From contig CALKHR010000141.1 in assembly GCA_937988885.1 (NCBI GenBank), positions 1-64,000 of the forward strand: 64,000 bases of DNA, written 5' to 3'. A program made the translations under genes and the position numbers. Below, piece after piece: positions 26,172-34,498 of the stretch (its first letter is position 1; each line of letters begins with the position of its first letter). The stretch comes from an uncultured Roseiflexaceae bacterium. GTDB taxonomy: Bacteria > Chloroflexota > Chloroflexia > Chloroflexales > Roseiflexaceae. The notes under the pieces were generated by a model that did not search any database, had not been told where the DNA came from, and worked only from the letters and a program-made list of their open reading frames with translations.

Positions 26172-27080
26172 CTAGTTCATGCGCTCTCGCACTGCATTGA
26201 TGATTGTAGCATGATCGGGGAAGCCACCATCGCGGTACATCGAATGCACAATCTCGCCGTTAATGGCGACATCGAAGGCGCCGTCGTGCCAGGGGATCAG
26301 TTCGATCCCTGCCAGATCGCCGAGGAAGGTGTGCATCAGCGAGGAGACTAGCGCCAGCGTCTGCGATTCGTAGCCGCACTCGGAGCAGTAGGTGATGCTG
26401 ACTTTGGCCAACTTCTTGGATGGCGCGTTGAGGTCGATCGTCGGCGATGGCTGGTGAGTTGAGGCCGCACTTCCGCCGAGGTTGAGCTTCTTCGCGAGGA
26501 GCGTGCGCAGTTCTCGCACAACTTCGCTATCGGAGAAGACGCGGTGCTGTTCGCGGAAGCTAGCGAAGAATTGCATCATGCGGTTGCGGGCGTTCTCGGG
26601 CAGCGCGCCGAAGTCGGTGCCGGGGGCCACATCGGCGAATGCCGGATCGCTGGCGTACAACTGCTTGATGGCAGCGGCTTGCATCTCGCTCACGCTGGCC
26701 GGGCGCTCGATCCAAAAGCCGAGCTCGCGGAAGTCCTCATCGAAGAAGACAAATACAGGAATGGCGCGGAATTGCCCATCCTTGAGGTATTGATCCATAA
26801 TATCTAGGTTCTGATCGCGCAAGAAAACTCGAATATTGAGTTTGTTGGTTTGCTTCGCCAATTGACCTAGAATCGGTAGATTCGCAATGACATCGCCACA
26901 CCAATCCTCTGCCAACACCAACACGTGCAGTTGCGGCAAACTCGCAAAAAATGCGATATCAGCGCTTGAGATCTGCACTGTCTGCTCATTTTGCTCGAAT
27001 CGCTCTTGGTTGCGTGTCATCTGCGCTTTGTATTCGTCGTAGGTAAGACCTTGCTCGAAACGTTCTCGGGTAATAGCCAT
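26172..27080 (-). CDS. Thioredoxin-fold protein fused to a SelW/Rdx-type domain
   Basis: A 302-residue two-domain protein. The N-terminal part (about 30-150) is thioredoxin-like: VLVLAEDWCGDVIANLPIL, with one Cys at 61 where thioredoxins have a CxxC pair, and the cis-Pro region RAIPVFVFFDED. A linker (about 195-222) follows. The C-terminal domain (about 226-302) matches the Rdx/SelW family: SITYCSECGYESQTLAL with a CxxC at 232 and 235, then a beta-rich core and the conserved SMYRDGGFPDHATI. SelW-type proteins act in thiol redox. The fusion suggests electron transfer between the two parts. Start ATG 27080 has GAGAGGATCTCC upstream. A hairpin follows the stop. Confidence 0.75.
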   Translation of the reverse strand: MAITRERFEQGLTYDEYKAQMTRNQERFEQNEQTVQISSADIAFFASLPQLHVLVLAEDWCGDVIANLPILGQLAKQTNKLNIRVFLRDQNLDIMDQYLKDGQFRAIPVFVFFDEDFRELGFWIERPASVSEMQAAAIKQLYASDPAFADVAPGTDFGALPENARNRMMQFFASFREQHRVFSDSEVVRELRTLLAKKLNLGGSAASTHQPSPTIDLNAPSKKLAKVSITYCSECGYESQTLALVSSLMHTFLGDLAGIELIPWHDGAFDVAINGEIVHSMYRDGGFPDHATIINAVRERMN

Positions 27081-27227
27081 GGAGATCCTCTCTTCAGAAT
27101 GCTCGGGTCCTTGTTCATTTTTACGAAATTTTGTTGAATGTTGGATGACAGTAGGCCATATGGCAGGGTTGTATGATCGTAAAAAGTAACAGCATCCTAG
27201 ATGCGATCGCTTGATTTGTCAATGTAC

Positions 27228-27256
27228 TTGATAAACTTTGTTGACTAATTTATAAT
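27228..27256 (+). promoter_or_regulatory. Sigma-70-type promoter of the acyl-CoA dehydrogenase gene
   Basis: TTGATA, a 17-nt spacer and TATAAT: near-consensus in both hexamers. It lies 31 nt upstream of the start codon. Confidence 0.85.
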
Positions 27257-27286
27257 ACCGGTCGAGCCGGAGTACAAGGAGCTTTC

Positions 27287-28483
27287 ATGATACTTCCACA
27301 ACGTTTAAGCGAACGCCAGCAGCGGATTGTTGCCCTTGCCGATGAGCTTGCGGCGCGTTTCGCTGAACGGGCGGTCATTCATGACCGCGAGGGCACCTTT
27401 CCGTTTGAGAACTACGACGATCTGCACACGTCGGGCTATCTGCGCTTGGCGATCCCTCAAGAGTACGGCGGCGAGGAAGCTGATATTTACGATGTGGTGT
27501 TGGCGCAGGAGCGTTTGGCCCGTGGTGATGGTGGCACAGCGCTCGCGACCGCGATGTTGTTCCAGGTGATCGGCAATATGCGCGAACAGCGCAGTTGGCC
27601 GGAATCGGTGTTTGCGACGATCTGTCGGACGATCGCGGCTGAGGGTGGCTTGATCAATTCGGTCGTCACCGAGCCGGATCTCGGCAGCATCTCGCGCGGC
27701 GGGTTGCCCGCCAGCACGGCCACTCCCACCGAAGGCGGCTGGCTGATCAACGGCCACAAGATCTTCGCCACTGGAGCGCCCGCGTTGCGCTATATGGTGA
27801 CCGGCGTGGTGTTGCCGCCCAGCGAGCAGGCCCCTCAGGGCGAGTTGGCGAGCGCGATTGTGACGAGCAGCAGCCAAGGGGTGCGGATCGAGAGCACGTG
27901 GGGCGATAGCTTGAGCTTGCGCACCGCTGGCAACGACGATGTGTTCTACGAGCAGGTGTTCGTGCCCGATGAATGGGTGGTGGCTCGCCGCCCGATCGGT
28001 GGCGCTCCGAGCGGCCCGCCGCCTGGCTTGGCGGGTTGGGGCTTGGCAGTTTCGGCGGTGTATCTGGGCATCGGGCAGGCTGCCTGCGATGCGGCCTGCG
28101 ATTACGCCAACAACCGCGTGCCACCAGCCCTGGGTAAGCCGATTGCCGAGCTGCCGCACATCCAGCAGTGGATCGGCCAGATGGAGGCGACGTTGGGTGC
28201 CGCCCGTGCCGTGCTGCACGATACCGCTCAGGCTTGGGCGTACGATCCCGAGTCCCGTCCGAAGCTTGCCTCGGCGATCGCCGCCTCGAAATATCTGTGT
28301 ACGAATGCGGCGTGTTCGGTCACCGATATCGCGTTGCGGGTGGCGGGTGGCTTTAGCCTTACCCGTTCGCTGCCGCTTGAGCGGTACTTCCGCGATGCTC
28401 GTGCGGGGTTGTTCAACCCGCCACAGGATGATTTGGCGCTGGCTCAGATGGGTCGTAGCGCGTTAGCGGCTCGTAGGCGCTAG
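27287..28483 (+). CDS. Acyl-CoA dehydrogenase
   Basis: A 398-residue flavoenzyme. It has the three-part fold of the family: N-terminal helices (IPQEYGGEEADIYDVVLAQE), a middle beta domain (SVVTEPDLGSISRG, GWLINGHKIFATGAPALRY) and C-terminal helices (AACDYANNRVPPALGKPIAE, ALRVAGGFSLTRSLPLERY). It catalyses alpha-beta oxidation of an acyl-CoA; the chain is not readable, and the short-branch type used in fatty or amino-acid degradation is likely. No electron-transfer flavoprotein gene is adjacent. Start ATG 27287 has AAGGAG 7 nt upstream and a strong promoter. Confidence 0.93.
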   Translation: MILPQRLSERQQRIVALADELAARFAERAVIHDREGTFPFENYDDLHTSGYLRLAIPQEYGGEEADIYDVVLAQERLARGDGGTALATAMLFQVIGNMREQRSWPESVFATICRTIAAEGGLINSVVTEPDLGSISRGGLPASTATPTEGGWLINGHKIFATGAPALRYMVTGVVLPPSEQAPQGELASAIVTSSSQGVRIESTWGDSLSLRTAGNDDVFYEQVFVPDEWVVARRPIGGAPSGPPPGLAGWGLAVSAVYLGIGQAACDAACDYANNRVPPALGKPIAELPHIQQWIGQMEATLGAARAVLHDTAQAWAYDPESRPKLASAIAASKYLCTNAACSVTDIALRVAGGFSLTRSLPLERYFRDARAGLFNPPQDDLALAQMGRSALAARRR

Positions 28484-28510
28484 GCGCGTTGCGAGCGAGA
28501 AGGCTCGACT

Positions 28511-28705
28511 ATGGGCAGAGACACTGGTTGGTCGCGTGGGGTGGAGGCGTTGTCGGAGAGTAATATCGCGCTGCCGGATGGCTTGTACGTGTTGCCGCGC
28601 ATCGGCGATGTAACGCGCCGCAGGACGGACGCGAGGCGGTTGCGCTGGTGGTTACGCTTGCTGGAGTTTCTGCGCACGCGGCGAATAGGTGTTGTACGTC
28701 CCTAG
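28511..28705 (+). CDS. Small Arg-rich protein, hypothetical
   Basis: A 64-residue open frame starts 27 nt after the acyl-CoA dehydrogenase stop, with AAGG 7 nt before its ATG and a strong terminator 27 nt past its stop. Codon third positions are G/C-rich like the neighbours. The protein is basic and Arg-rich (RRRTDARRLRWWLRLLEFLRTRR) with no recognised domain. It could be a real short gene in the same transcript or chance coding in GC-rich DNA; the spacing favours the former slightly. Confidence 0.4.
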   Translation: MGRDTGWSRGVEALSESNIALPDGLYVLPRIGDVTRRRTDARRLRWWLRLLEFLRTRRIGVVRP

Positions 28706-28731
28706 CTTGGGCGATACGGTAGGTTGAGGAT

Positions 28732-28764
28732 GAGGCTATGCCGAACGGCATAGCCTCGTGTTTT
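28732..28764 (+). terminator. Intrinsic terminator
   Basis: GAGGCTATGCC, a 4-nt loop and GGCATAGCCTC form a perfect 11-bp stem, followed by GTGTTTT. It ends the acyl-CoA dehydrogenase unit. The next 245 bp up to 29009 show no gene. Confidence 0.85.
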
Positions 28765-29009
28765 ACTGTTTGCTCGCGATTGGTGCTTAATCTGGTTGGA
28801 TGGTTGTGCGCACAATCCATTCAAAAACTGAGGCATCTGCGTCATCTGTGTATGAACACAACGCAATACATCACCTCGCCCATCCTTTACAGCCCGCTCA
28901 ATGCGATCAATAATCACACCAACCCGGCAATACCGATTCCTCGTTATCGTTGCACGCTCCCGCAATATGTCGGCGTACAAAATGCATTGCAAAGCATCAA
29001 GAGGAACCA

Positions 29010-30044
29010 ATGACAAGTTTCCTTGAACAAGAGATCTACAGCCAGCCCGAGACCGTGGCGCGATTGCTAGATCGTGAGTTTGAGCGCGTCGTCCAGCTCG
29101 TCGGCACGCTGCCGCGCTGCGCATACGCCCTGATCGCCGCCCGCGGCACCTCCGATCACGCTGCGTCTTACGCCTCATACGCCTGGTCGGCGCTCGCTGG
29201 CTTGCCCGTGTCTTTCGCTACACCATCGCTCTACACGCTCTACAACACGCCACCCCGCATGAACGAGGCGCTGGTCGTTGGCGTGTCGCAGTCGGGCCAA
29301 TCGCCCGACATCGTAGCAGTGCTAGAGGAGGGCCGACGCCAAGGACGCCCGACGCTCGCCATCACCAACGACGGCGCATCGCCATTGGCCGCCGCCGCCG
29401 ATTATGTGATCGAGCTACATGCGGGAGCCGAGCGCAGCGTCGCGGCCACCAAGACCTACACCGCCCAACTCACCGTGATGGCTCTGTTGGCGGCGGCCTG
29501 GAGCGGCCAACCCGAACATCTCGCAGCCCTCAAACAACTGCCCGCAGCGCTCGACGCCACCCTGCAAGCCTCGGCAACGATTGCGCAACGGGCCGAGCGC
29601 TACCGCTACATGAGCCAGTGCGTCGTGGTTGGGCGTGGCTACAACTACGCAACCGCCTTCGAACTCACGCTGAAGCTGAAAGAGCTCACCTACGTGATGG
29701 CCGACGCCTATTCATCCGCTGATTTCCGACACGGGCCGATCGCCACCGTCGCCGAGGGGCTTCCCGCCATCCTGCTGATGCCGCAAGGCCCCGCCTTCGC
29801 CGATATGCTCGATCTCGCCAATGACCTGCAGGGGCGCGGAGCCGAGTTGATCACCATCAGCGACGATGCCGCAGCGCACCAACTCGCCAAAACACCGCTC
29901 TCTATCGCGGGAGACTTGCCCGAATGGCTCACACCCATCACCACGATCGTTCCGGGGCAATTGCTGGCTCTGCATCTTGCGCTAGTCAAAGGGTACGATC
30001 CGGATCACCCGCGCGGCTTACAGAAAGTCACGCTTACGCGCTAG
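29010..30044 (+). CDS. SIS-domain aldose/ketose isomerase, GlmS-like without glutaminase
   Basis: A 344-residue protein with two SIS domains (about 30-175 and 195-335). Sugar-phosphate-binding text is ARGTSDHAASYASY and VVGVSQSGQSPDIVAVLEEG, then SVAATKTYTAQL and FRHGPIATV. It corresponds to the isomerase half of glutamine-fructose-6-phosphate aminotransferase but lacks the N-terminal Cys glutaminase domain. Family members of this layout act as deaminating or aminating isomerases for amino sugars (AgaS, NagB-II or FrlB-like). No amino-sugar kinase or transporter is adjacent. ATG 29010 has AGAGGAA 5 nt upstream. Confidence 0.82.
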   Translation: MTSFLEQEIYSQPETVARLLDREFERVVQLVGTLPRCAYALIAARGTSDHAASYASYAWSALAGLPVSFATPSLYTLYNTPPRMNEALVVGVSQSGQSPDIVAVLEEGRRQGRPTLAITNDGASPLAAAADYVIELHAGAERSVAATKTYTAQLTVMALLAAAWSGQPEHLAALKQLPAALDATLQASATIAQRAERYRYMSQCVVVGRGYNYATAFELTLKLKELTYVMADAYSSADFRHGPIATVAEGLPAILLMPQGPAFADMLDLANDLQGRGAELITISDDAAAHQLAKTPLSIAGDLPEWLTPITTIVPGQLLALHLALVKGYDPDHPRGLQKVTLTR

Positions 30045-30100
30045 CGCGAACCTCATACCACAGCCGCGAATCGTCGTGATTCCCCATTCCAAAAGCAAAA

Positions 30101-30138
30101 ATGACGTGTTTGGAGGCATAATACCCCAAACACGTCAT
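30101..30138. repeat. Perfect 13-bp palindrome
   Basis: ATGACGTGTTTGG and CCAAACACGTCAT pair perfectly around a 12-nt loop, 56 nt past the SIS gene stop. No T-run follows, although AAAA precedes it. It probably ends that transcript. The rest of 30045-30374 holds the promoter below. Confidence 0.55.
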
Positions 30139-30321
30139 CAAACACACCTATCAATGACAGGAGTGTTCCGATTAATCATTCCTGCCCCGCTAGCGTAGGC
30201 GAACTCAGCGATCGAATCATCACGCTCCTGCAGGATTTCGAAATCATCGCGCAATGCCTACGATTAATGACTAAAATTGTTCTTTCTCATCGATTCTGTT
30301 ACGAACATTGTATATGCCATT

Positions 30322-30330
30322 TGGTATACT
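30322..30330 (+). promoter_or_regulatory. Extended -10 promoter of the anchored protease gene
   Basis: TGG-TATACT is an extended -10. Transcription would begin near 30337, which favours the ATG at 30375 over the upstream ATG at 30339. Confidence 0.5.
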
Positions 30331-30374
30331 GCCTGTAGATGCAAAAAATGATTGACACAGGTTGGAGTAGACGT

Positions 30375-31898
30375 ATGCAACGAATAATGACCTGGGTGGC
30401 AGTACTTGTCTTACTGTTTGCAATGCTTCTCAATATTGGTTTGTTTTTCCAAAATCGTCAGTTGAAGCAACAACTTGCTGCCGCCTCCCGCGCCCAAGTG
30501 CAGCAACCAACCCAAGCCGCAGACCCCGACACAATAGCGCGCTTGCGGGCGGAACTTGAGCGCTCCGAACAGGATCGCATCAAAGCCGTGCGTGAGGCGA
30601 CCAGCCTGCGCGACCAAACGCGCAACTTGCAAACGGCAGCGCAAGAGCGCGACAAGTACAAGCAACAGGTTGAAGCACTCCAACAGCAGAATCAAGCCCT
30701 GCAACTGCAAGTCGATAACCTTCAAGGCATGAACGCCATCAATGGTCAGATGGTGGTGCTGCGAGGACTCTCGCCCACGCAGTCGGTGCCGCGCCAATTT
30801 ATGGATCGCAACCAATTGCGGGCCTACTACACCGAGATGCTCGAACAGGAGTTCACCGCCGAAGACGAGCGCCGCCACCGTGCCCTGCTGCGTGCGCTCG
30901 ACATCAACGATGGCGGCAGTAACTTGCGCCAAAACGAGATCGATAGCGCCGTAAAAAGCATCCTCGGCTTTTATCGTCACGACACCAAACAACTTGTCGT
31001 TGTGACCAACCGCGCGCGCATGGGCGTGGGCGACCGCATCACCTACGCGCACGAGTTTGTGCACAGCCTGCAAGACCAGCACTTCGATCTCGAAAAGCTG
31101 TTTGAGCGCGCCCAAGGCAATAGCGACTATGAGCAAGCCATTCGCTCACTCGTGGAGGGCGATGCAACGTTTAGCATGAGCTTGTACGCCCAGAATCATC
31201 TCAGTGAACTGGATTGGATCAACTACAAACTTGAGATGGCTCAAAGCCTCGACCTCTCCGGTATCCTGAGTTTCGGCTCCGGTGGCGGCCCGCTCACCGA
31301 ATCGGCGGCGATGTTCCCCTACAACGAAGGTGCTTTATTCGTCGCCACCCTATATCAGATGGGCGGATGGGAAGCAGTGCGCCAGGCATTCGCCAACCCG
31401 CCCCGCTCCACCGAGCAGATCATCTTCCCCGAAGCCTATCTCACGGGCGATGAGCCTCAGCAGATCACGCTGGCGAACCTCGCGCCGCGCATGGGCAACA
31501 ATTGGGAGATGCTGATCGACGATACGCTGGGTCAACTCAACCTACAGATCTACCTCGAAGGTCAGCTCGCCATCGGCTACGCCCAAGAGATCGGCGCCGG
31601 CTGGGGTGGCGACCGCTACCAAGTCCTGATGGATGAACAGGGTCGCATCGCCTTCGCGCTCCTGACAGCTTGGGACCGCCAGAGTGATGCCGACGAGTTC
31701 TTCAGCGGCTACGAGGCCTACGTCACGTGGCGCGGCCAGGGCAACATCTCGGTGCTGCAATCGACCGAGCGCACCAAACGCTGGCAGCTCGCGGATCGCC
31801 ACTTCTATCTCAGCCAAGTCGGCGACCGCGTGCTTGTGCTGCACGCGCCCGATGGCCCCACGCTCGACGCAATGATCGTGCAATTCCCTGGATTCTAA
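30375..31898 (+). CDS. Membrane-anchored coiled-coil protein with HExxH metallopeptidase motif
   Basis: A 507-residue protein. A short N-terminus and one membrane helix (about 4-24, TWVAVLVLLFAMLLNIGLFF) lead into a coiled coil (about 50-120, rich in Glu, Gln, Arg). The outer domain (about 130-500) carries the zinc motif HEFVHSLQDQHFD and, about 40 residues on, VEGDATFSMSL, whose Glu is a plausible third ligand as in gluzincins. I chose ATG 30375 because GGAG lies 7 nt upstream and the predicted transcription start (near 30337) excludes the first ATG. It likely acts on proteins outside the membrane. The family is found in Chloroflexota, but I cannot name it. Confidence 0.75.
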   Translation: MQRIMTWVAVLVLLFAMLLNIGLFFQNRQLKQQLAAASRAQVQQPTQAADPDTIARLRAELERSEQDRIKAVREATSLRDQTRNLQTAAQERDKYKQQVEALQQQNQALQLQVDNLQGMNAINGQMVVLRGLSPTQSVPRQFMDRNQLRAYYTEMLEQEFTAEDERRHRALLRALDINDGGSNLRQNEIDSAVKSILGFYRHDTKQLVVVTNRARMGVGDRITYAHEFVHSLQDQHFDLEKLFERAQGNSDYEQAIRSLVEGDATFSMSLYAQNHLSELDWINYKLEMAQSLDLSGILSFGSGGGPLTESAAMFPYNEGALFVATLYQMGGWEAVRQAFANPPRSTEQIIFPEAYLTGDEPQQITLANLAPRMGNNWEMLIDDTLGQLNLQIYLEGQLAIGYAQEIGAGWGGDRYQVLMDEQGRIAFALLTAWDRQSDADEFFSGYEAYVTWRGQGNISVLQSTERTKRWQLADRHFYLSQVGDRVLVLHAPDGPTLDAMIVQFPGF

Positions 31899-31918
31899 GT
31901 ATCATCCCGACCATGCCC

Positions 31919-31950
31919 GAGGCGGCGATCAGAATGCTGATCGCCGCCTC
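31919..31950 (+). terminator. Terminator-like hairpin
   Basis: GAGGCGGCGATCAG and CTGATCGCCGCCTC form a perfect 14-bp stem with a 4-nt loop, 21 nt past the protease stop. The T-run is weak (ATCGTTTG). Confidence 0.75.
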
Positions 31951-31974
31951 ATCGTTTGCGCAGCCGTTTGTGAT

Positions 31975-32155
31975 GCTGATACCAAATCTAGTTGGACAGT
32001 GTCTGTAACAAACACGTTTTAGCCTGCGGCAGCAAGGTATGTGACGTTTTTTGTGGTGTCGATGCGCTGCGTGTAGCAGCGCATCGACACCACCTTCCCT
32101 GAGCATACTGGTATTCGTCTAACGCTGAAGCAAAGGTGTTCAGCAGCATGCTGAT
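31975..32155. repeat. Dispersed palindromic repeat, copy A
   Basis: A unit of about 180 bp. Its core is a perfect 17-bp hairpin, TGGTGTCGATGCGCTGC with its complement (32054-32092). Shared flanks with copy B are GATACCAAATCTAGTTGGAC at the left, GCCTGCGGCAGCAAGGTA, and a terminal GCTGAA-N-TTCAGC palindrome. It fills the gap between the protease gene and paaK. Copies B, C and D lie at 35.5, 39.7 and 15.0 kb. Confidence 0.7.
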
Positions 32156-32232
32156 TCTGTAAGCAATCATTCGAATGTGGTATTAGCCACAACAACGGCT
32201 CCAGGGCTTCAGGTAGCCTTCGCACAACCCCG

Positions 32233-33546
32233 CTACAGTGTGCGCCGATCGATCACGCGGGTGGCCTTGCCAGTGCTGCGGGGCAGACTCTGCGGCGCCA
32301 CCACCCGCACACGGCAGTGCAGGCCCAACGCATCGTGGAGGCGGCGCGCCAACTGTCCCTCCAACGCGCCCCAAGCCTCCTGCTGCTCGGCCAACCGTGT
32401 CGGCGCCTCGACCACTACTTCAAGTTCATCGAGCACCCCGCCAGTGCGCTCCACGATAATCTGGTAGTGCGGCTCGATCTCGCCAAACGCCAGCAGCGCC
32501 GTCTCGATCTGCGAAGGGAACAGATTCACGCCCCGCACGATCAGCATATCATCGGTGCGGCCCTGCACCCGCTCCATGCGCACCGTCGTGCGGCCACACG
32601 CGCAAGGCTCGCGCAGTAACCGTGTGCGGTCGCGCGTGCGATACCGCAGCAGTGGCAACGCCTCCTTCGTCACGCACGTCAACACCAATTCGCCAACCGC
32701 ACCATCCGGCAGGCGTTCGCCTGTGTCGGGATCGATCACCTCGGGCAGAAAATGGTCCTCGTTGATATGCAAACCCTGGCGCTCGCTGCACTCCGCCGCA
32801 ACACCCGGCCCGATGATCTCCGAAAGCCCGTAATGATCGACCGCCATCAGTCCCAGACGCGCTTCGAGCGTGGCGCGTAACTGCTCGCTCCACGGCTCAC
32901 CGCCGAACATCCCCACCCGCAGCCGTAGCGCCCCGCGCACATCGTCCATCGTCTCCAGCACCTCGGCGAGCAGCAGTGCATAGGTCGGCGTGCTGCACAG
33001 CACCGTTGTGCCCAAGTCGTGCATCAACTGGATTTGGCGCTGCGTATTGCCTCCAGAGATCGGCAACACTGTGGCACCGATGCGCGTCGCCCCATCGTGA
33101 AAGCCCAATCCGCCGGTGAACAGCCCGTATCCATACGCGTTCTGCACGATGTCGCCGGGCCGCACACCCGCCGCTGCTAGCGCGCGGGCCATCATCTCGG
33201 CCCAAAGCTCCAGATCGGCTCGCGTATAGCCGACCAATGTGAGTTTGCCCGTCGTGCCGCTAGAGCCGTGCACCCGCACCACTTGTTCGCTGGGCACAGC
33301 CAACAATCCGAACGGATAATGCTCGCGCAGATGCTCCTTTGTGGTGAACGGCAGCCGCAACAGGTCATCGAGCGAGCGCAGGTTCTCGGCGGTGACGCCT
33401 CCGCTGCGAAGCTGTTCGGCGTAGAACGGTACGCTGCTCACCCGCGCGATGCAGGCCCGCAACCGCGCGAGTTGTAGGCGTTCGCGTTCCTTTTGGGGAA
33501 GCGTTTCGGCGGAATCCCAGATATAGGGAGCAGTGGACGAGCGCAT
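32233..33546 (-). CDS. paaK: Phenylacetate-CoA ligase family protein
   Basis: A 437-residue adenylate-forming enzyme. The AMP/ATP-binding motif is VRVHGSSGTTGKLTLVGYT, the second is VDHYGLSEIIGPGVAAE, and the conserved LRYRTRDRTRL and GRTDDMLIVRGVNLFPSQIE follow in order; the C-terminal Lys region is PRSTGKATRVIDR. Length fits PaaK, which activates aryl acids to CoA thioesters. The enzymes next to it on the same strand (enoyl-CoA hydratase, LLM oxidoreductase) fit an aromatic or acyl degradation route, but the PaaABCDE oxygenase genes are absent, so the substrate may not be phenylacetate. ATG 33546 has GGAGC upstream. Confidence 0.88.
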   Translation of the reverse strand: MRSSTAPYIWDSAETLPQKERERLQLARLRACIARVSSVPFYAEQLRSGGVTAENLRSLDDLLRLPFTTKEHLREHYPFGLLAVPSEQVVRVHGSSGTTGKLTLVGYTRADLELWAEMMARALAAAGVRPGDIVQNAYGYGLFTGGLGFHDGATRIGATVLPISGGNTQRQIQLMHDLGTTVLCSTPTYALLLAEVLETMDDVRGALRLRVGMFGGEPWSEQLRATLEARLGLMAVDHYGLSEIIGPGVAAECSERQGLHINEDHFLPEVIDPDTGERLPDGAVGELVLTCVTKEALPLLRYRTRDRTRLLREPCACGRTTVRMERVQGRTDDMLIVRGVNLFPSQIETALLAFGEIEPHYQIIVERTGGVLDELEVVVEAPTRLAEQQEAWGALEGQLARRLHDALGLHCRVRVVAPQSLPRSTGKATRVIDRRTL

Positions 33547-33686
33547 ACATAGCTCCTGTGCTGAACTCGAAAGTCATGATGTGCGACGTGACGGGGTGAG
33601 CGGAGGACGAGGTTTAGGAAGCCGCGCCAAGTGCGTTAACGGGCGCGTGGATGGGGTTGCTAACGCACTTGGCGGATGATCCATGC

Positions 33687-34487
33687 CTACAACGTTTCGG
33701 AAGGATCTTCGGTAGGCTCTTGTGAACGGTGCTTTTGTTCTTGTTCGCGTCGGTATGCCTCCAACGCCTCGTAGTGATCGTCGGAGAGCATCGCGATCGC
33801 TTGGGTCGCAAAGTACAGATCGCGCGCCGCTTCATACGGTTGCTCGAATGCAAGGTTGGTGAGTTGCTTCGAGTGCAGCACCGAGGCCCAAGGCAAGGCC
33901 AGATAACGCTGCACCGTCTCGTGAACATACGCCATCAGCGCGGCATCGGCCACCACATCATCGATCATGCCGATCGCCTGCGCCGCCGTGGCACTGATCA
34001 ATTCGCCCGACAGGATCAACTGCTTGGCACGGCCCAACCCCACGTAGCGGGGCAAGCGCCACACGCCCAAGCCCGGGATCAGCCCTTCCTTCACGGCGGG
34101 CAGGCCCAACTGCGCCGATTCCGCAGCGATGCGCAGATCGCATGCCAGGGCGAGTTGCAACCCGCCGCCAATGCAATAGCCATTGATCACCGCGATCACA
34201 ACCTTCTTCATCGACTCGAAGGTGCGTAGCGCATGCTCCCAACGGTAGTGATAGCTCATATCGATCTCGCCAGCCGCCAGTTCCTTGAGATCGATGCCCG
34301 TACTAAACGCACGGCTCTCTCCGGTGATCAGCACAATGCGTACATCATCGTTGGCGGCAAGCGCATTAGCAGCGTCAATGAGGTCGAACGTGCTTTGGTT
34401 GCCAAAAGCGTTCAGTCGCTCCGTGCGATTAAGATGCAACGTCGCAACTGGGCCATCGTAGGTAATGAACATTGTGTCGAATTGCAT
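33687..34487 (-). CDS. Enoyl-CoA hydratase/isomerase family protein
   Basis: A 266-residue crotonase-fold enzyme. Oxyanion-hole segments are GESRAFSTGIDLKELA and INGYCIGGGLQLALACDLRIAAE, followed by AQLGLPAVKEGLIPGLGVWRL, the typical text of the hydratase/isomerase core. It hydrates or isomerises an unsaturated acyl-CoA. The gene lies 11 nt downstream of the LLM gene in the same direction and 140 nt upstream of paaK, so the three likely form an operon. ATG 34487 has GAGGAAA upstream. The C-terminal tail is Glu/Gln/Arg-rich. Confidence 0.9.
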   Translation of the reverse strand: MQFDTMFITYDGPVATLHLNRTERLNAFGNQSTFDLIDAANALAANDDVRIVLITGESRAFSTGIDLKELAAGEIDMSYHYRWEHALRTFESMKKVVIAVINGYCIGGGLQLALACDLRIAAESAQLGLPAVKEGLIPGLGVWRLPRYVGLGRAKQLILSGELISATAAQAIGMIDDVVADAALMAYVHETVQRYLALPWASVLHSKQLTNLAFEQPYEAARDLYFATQAIAMLSDDHYEALEAYRREQEQKHRSQEPTEDPSETL

Positions 34488-34498
34488 GGCGGTTTCCT

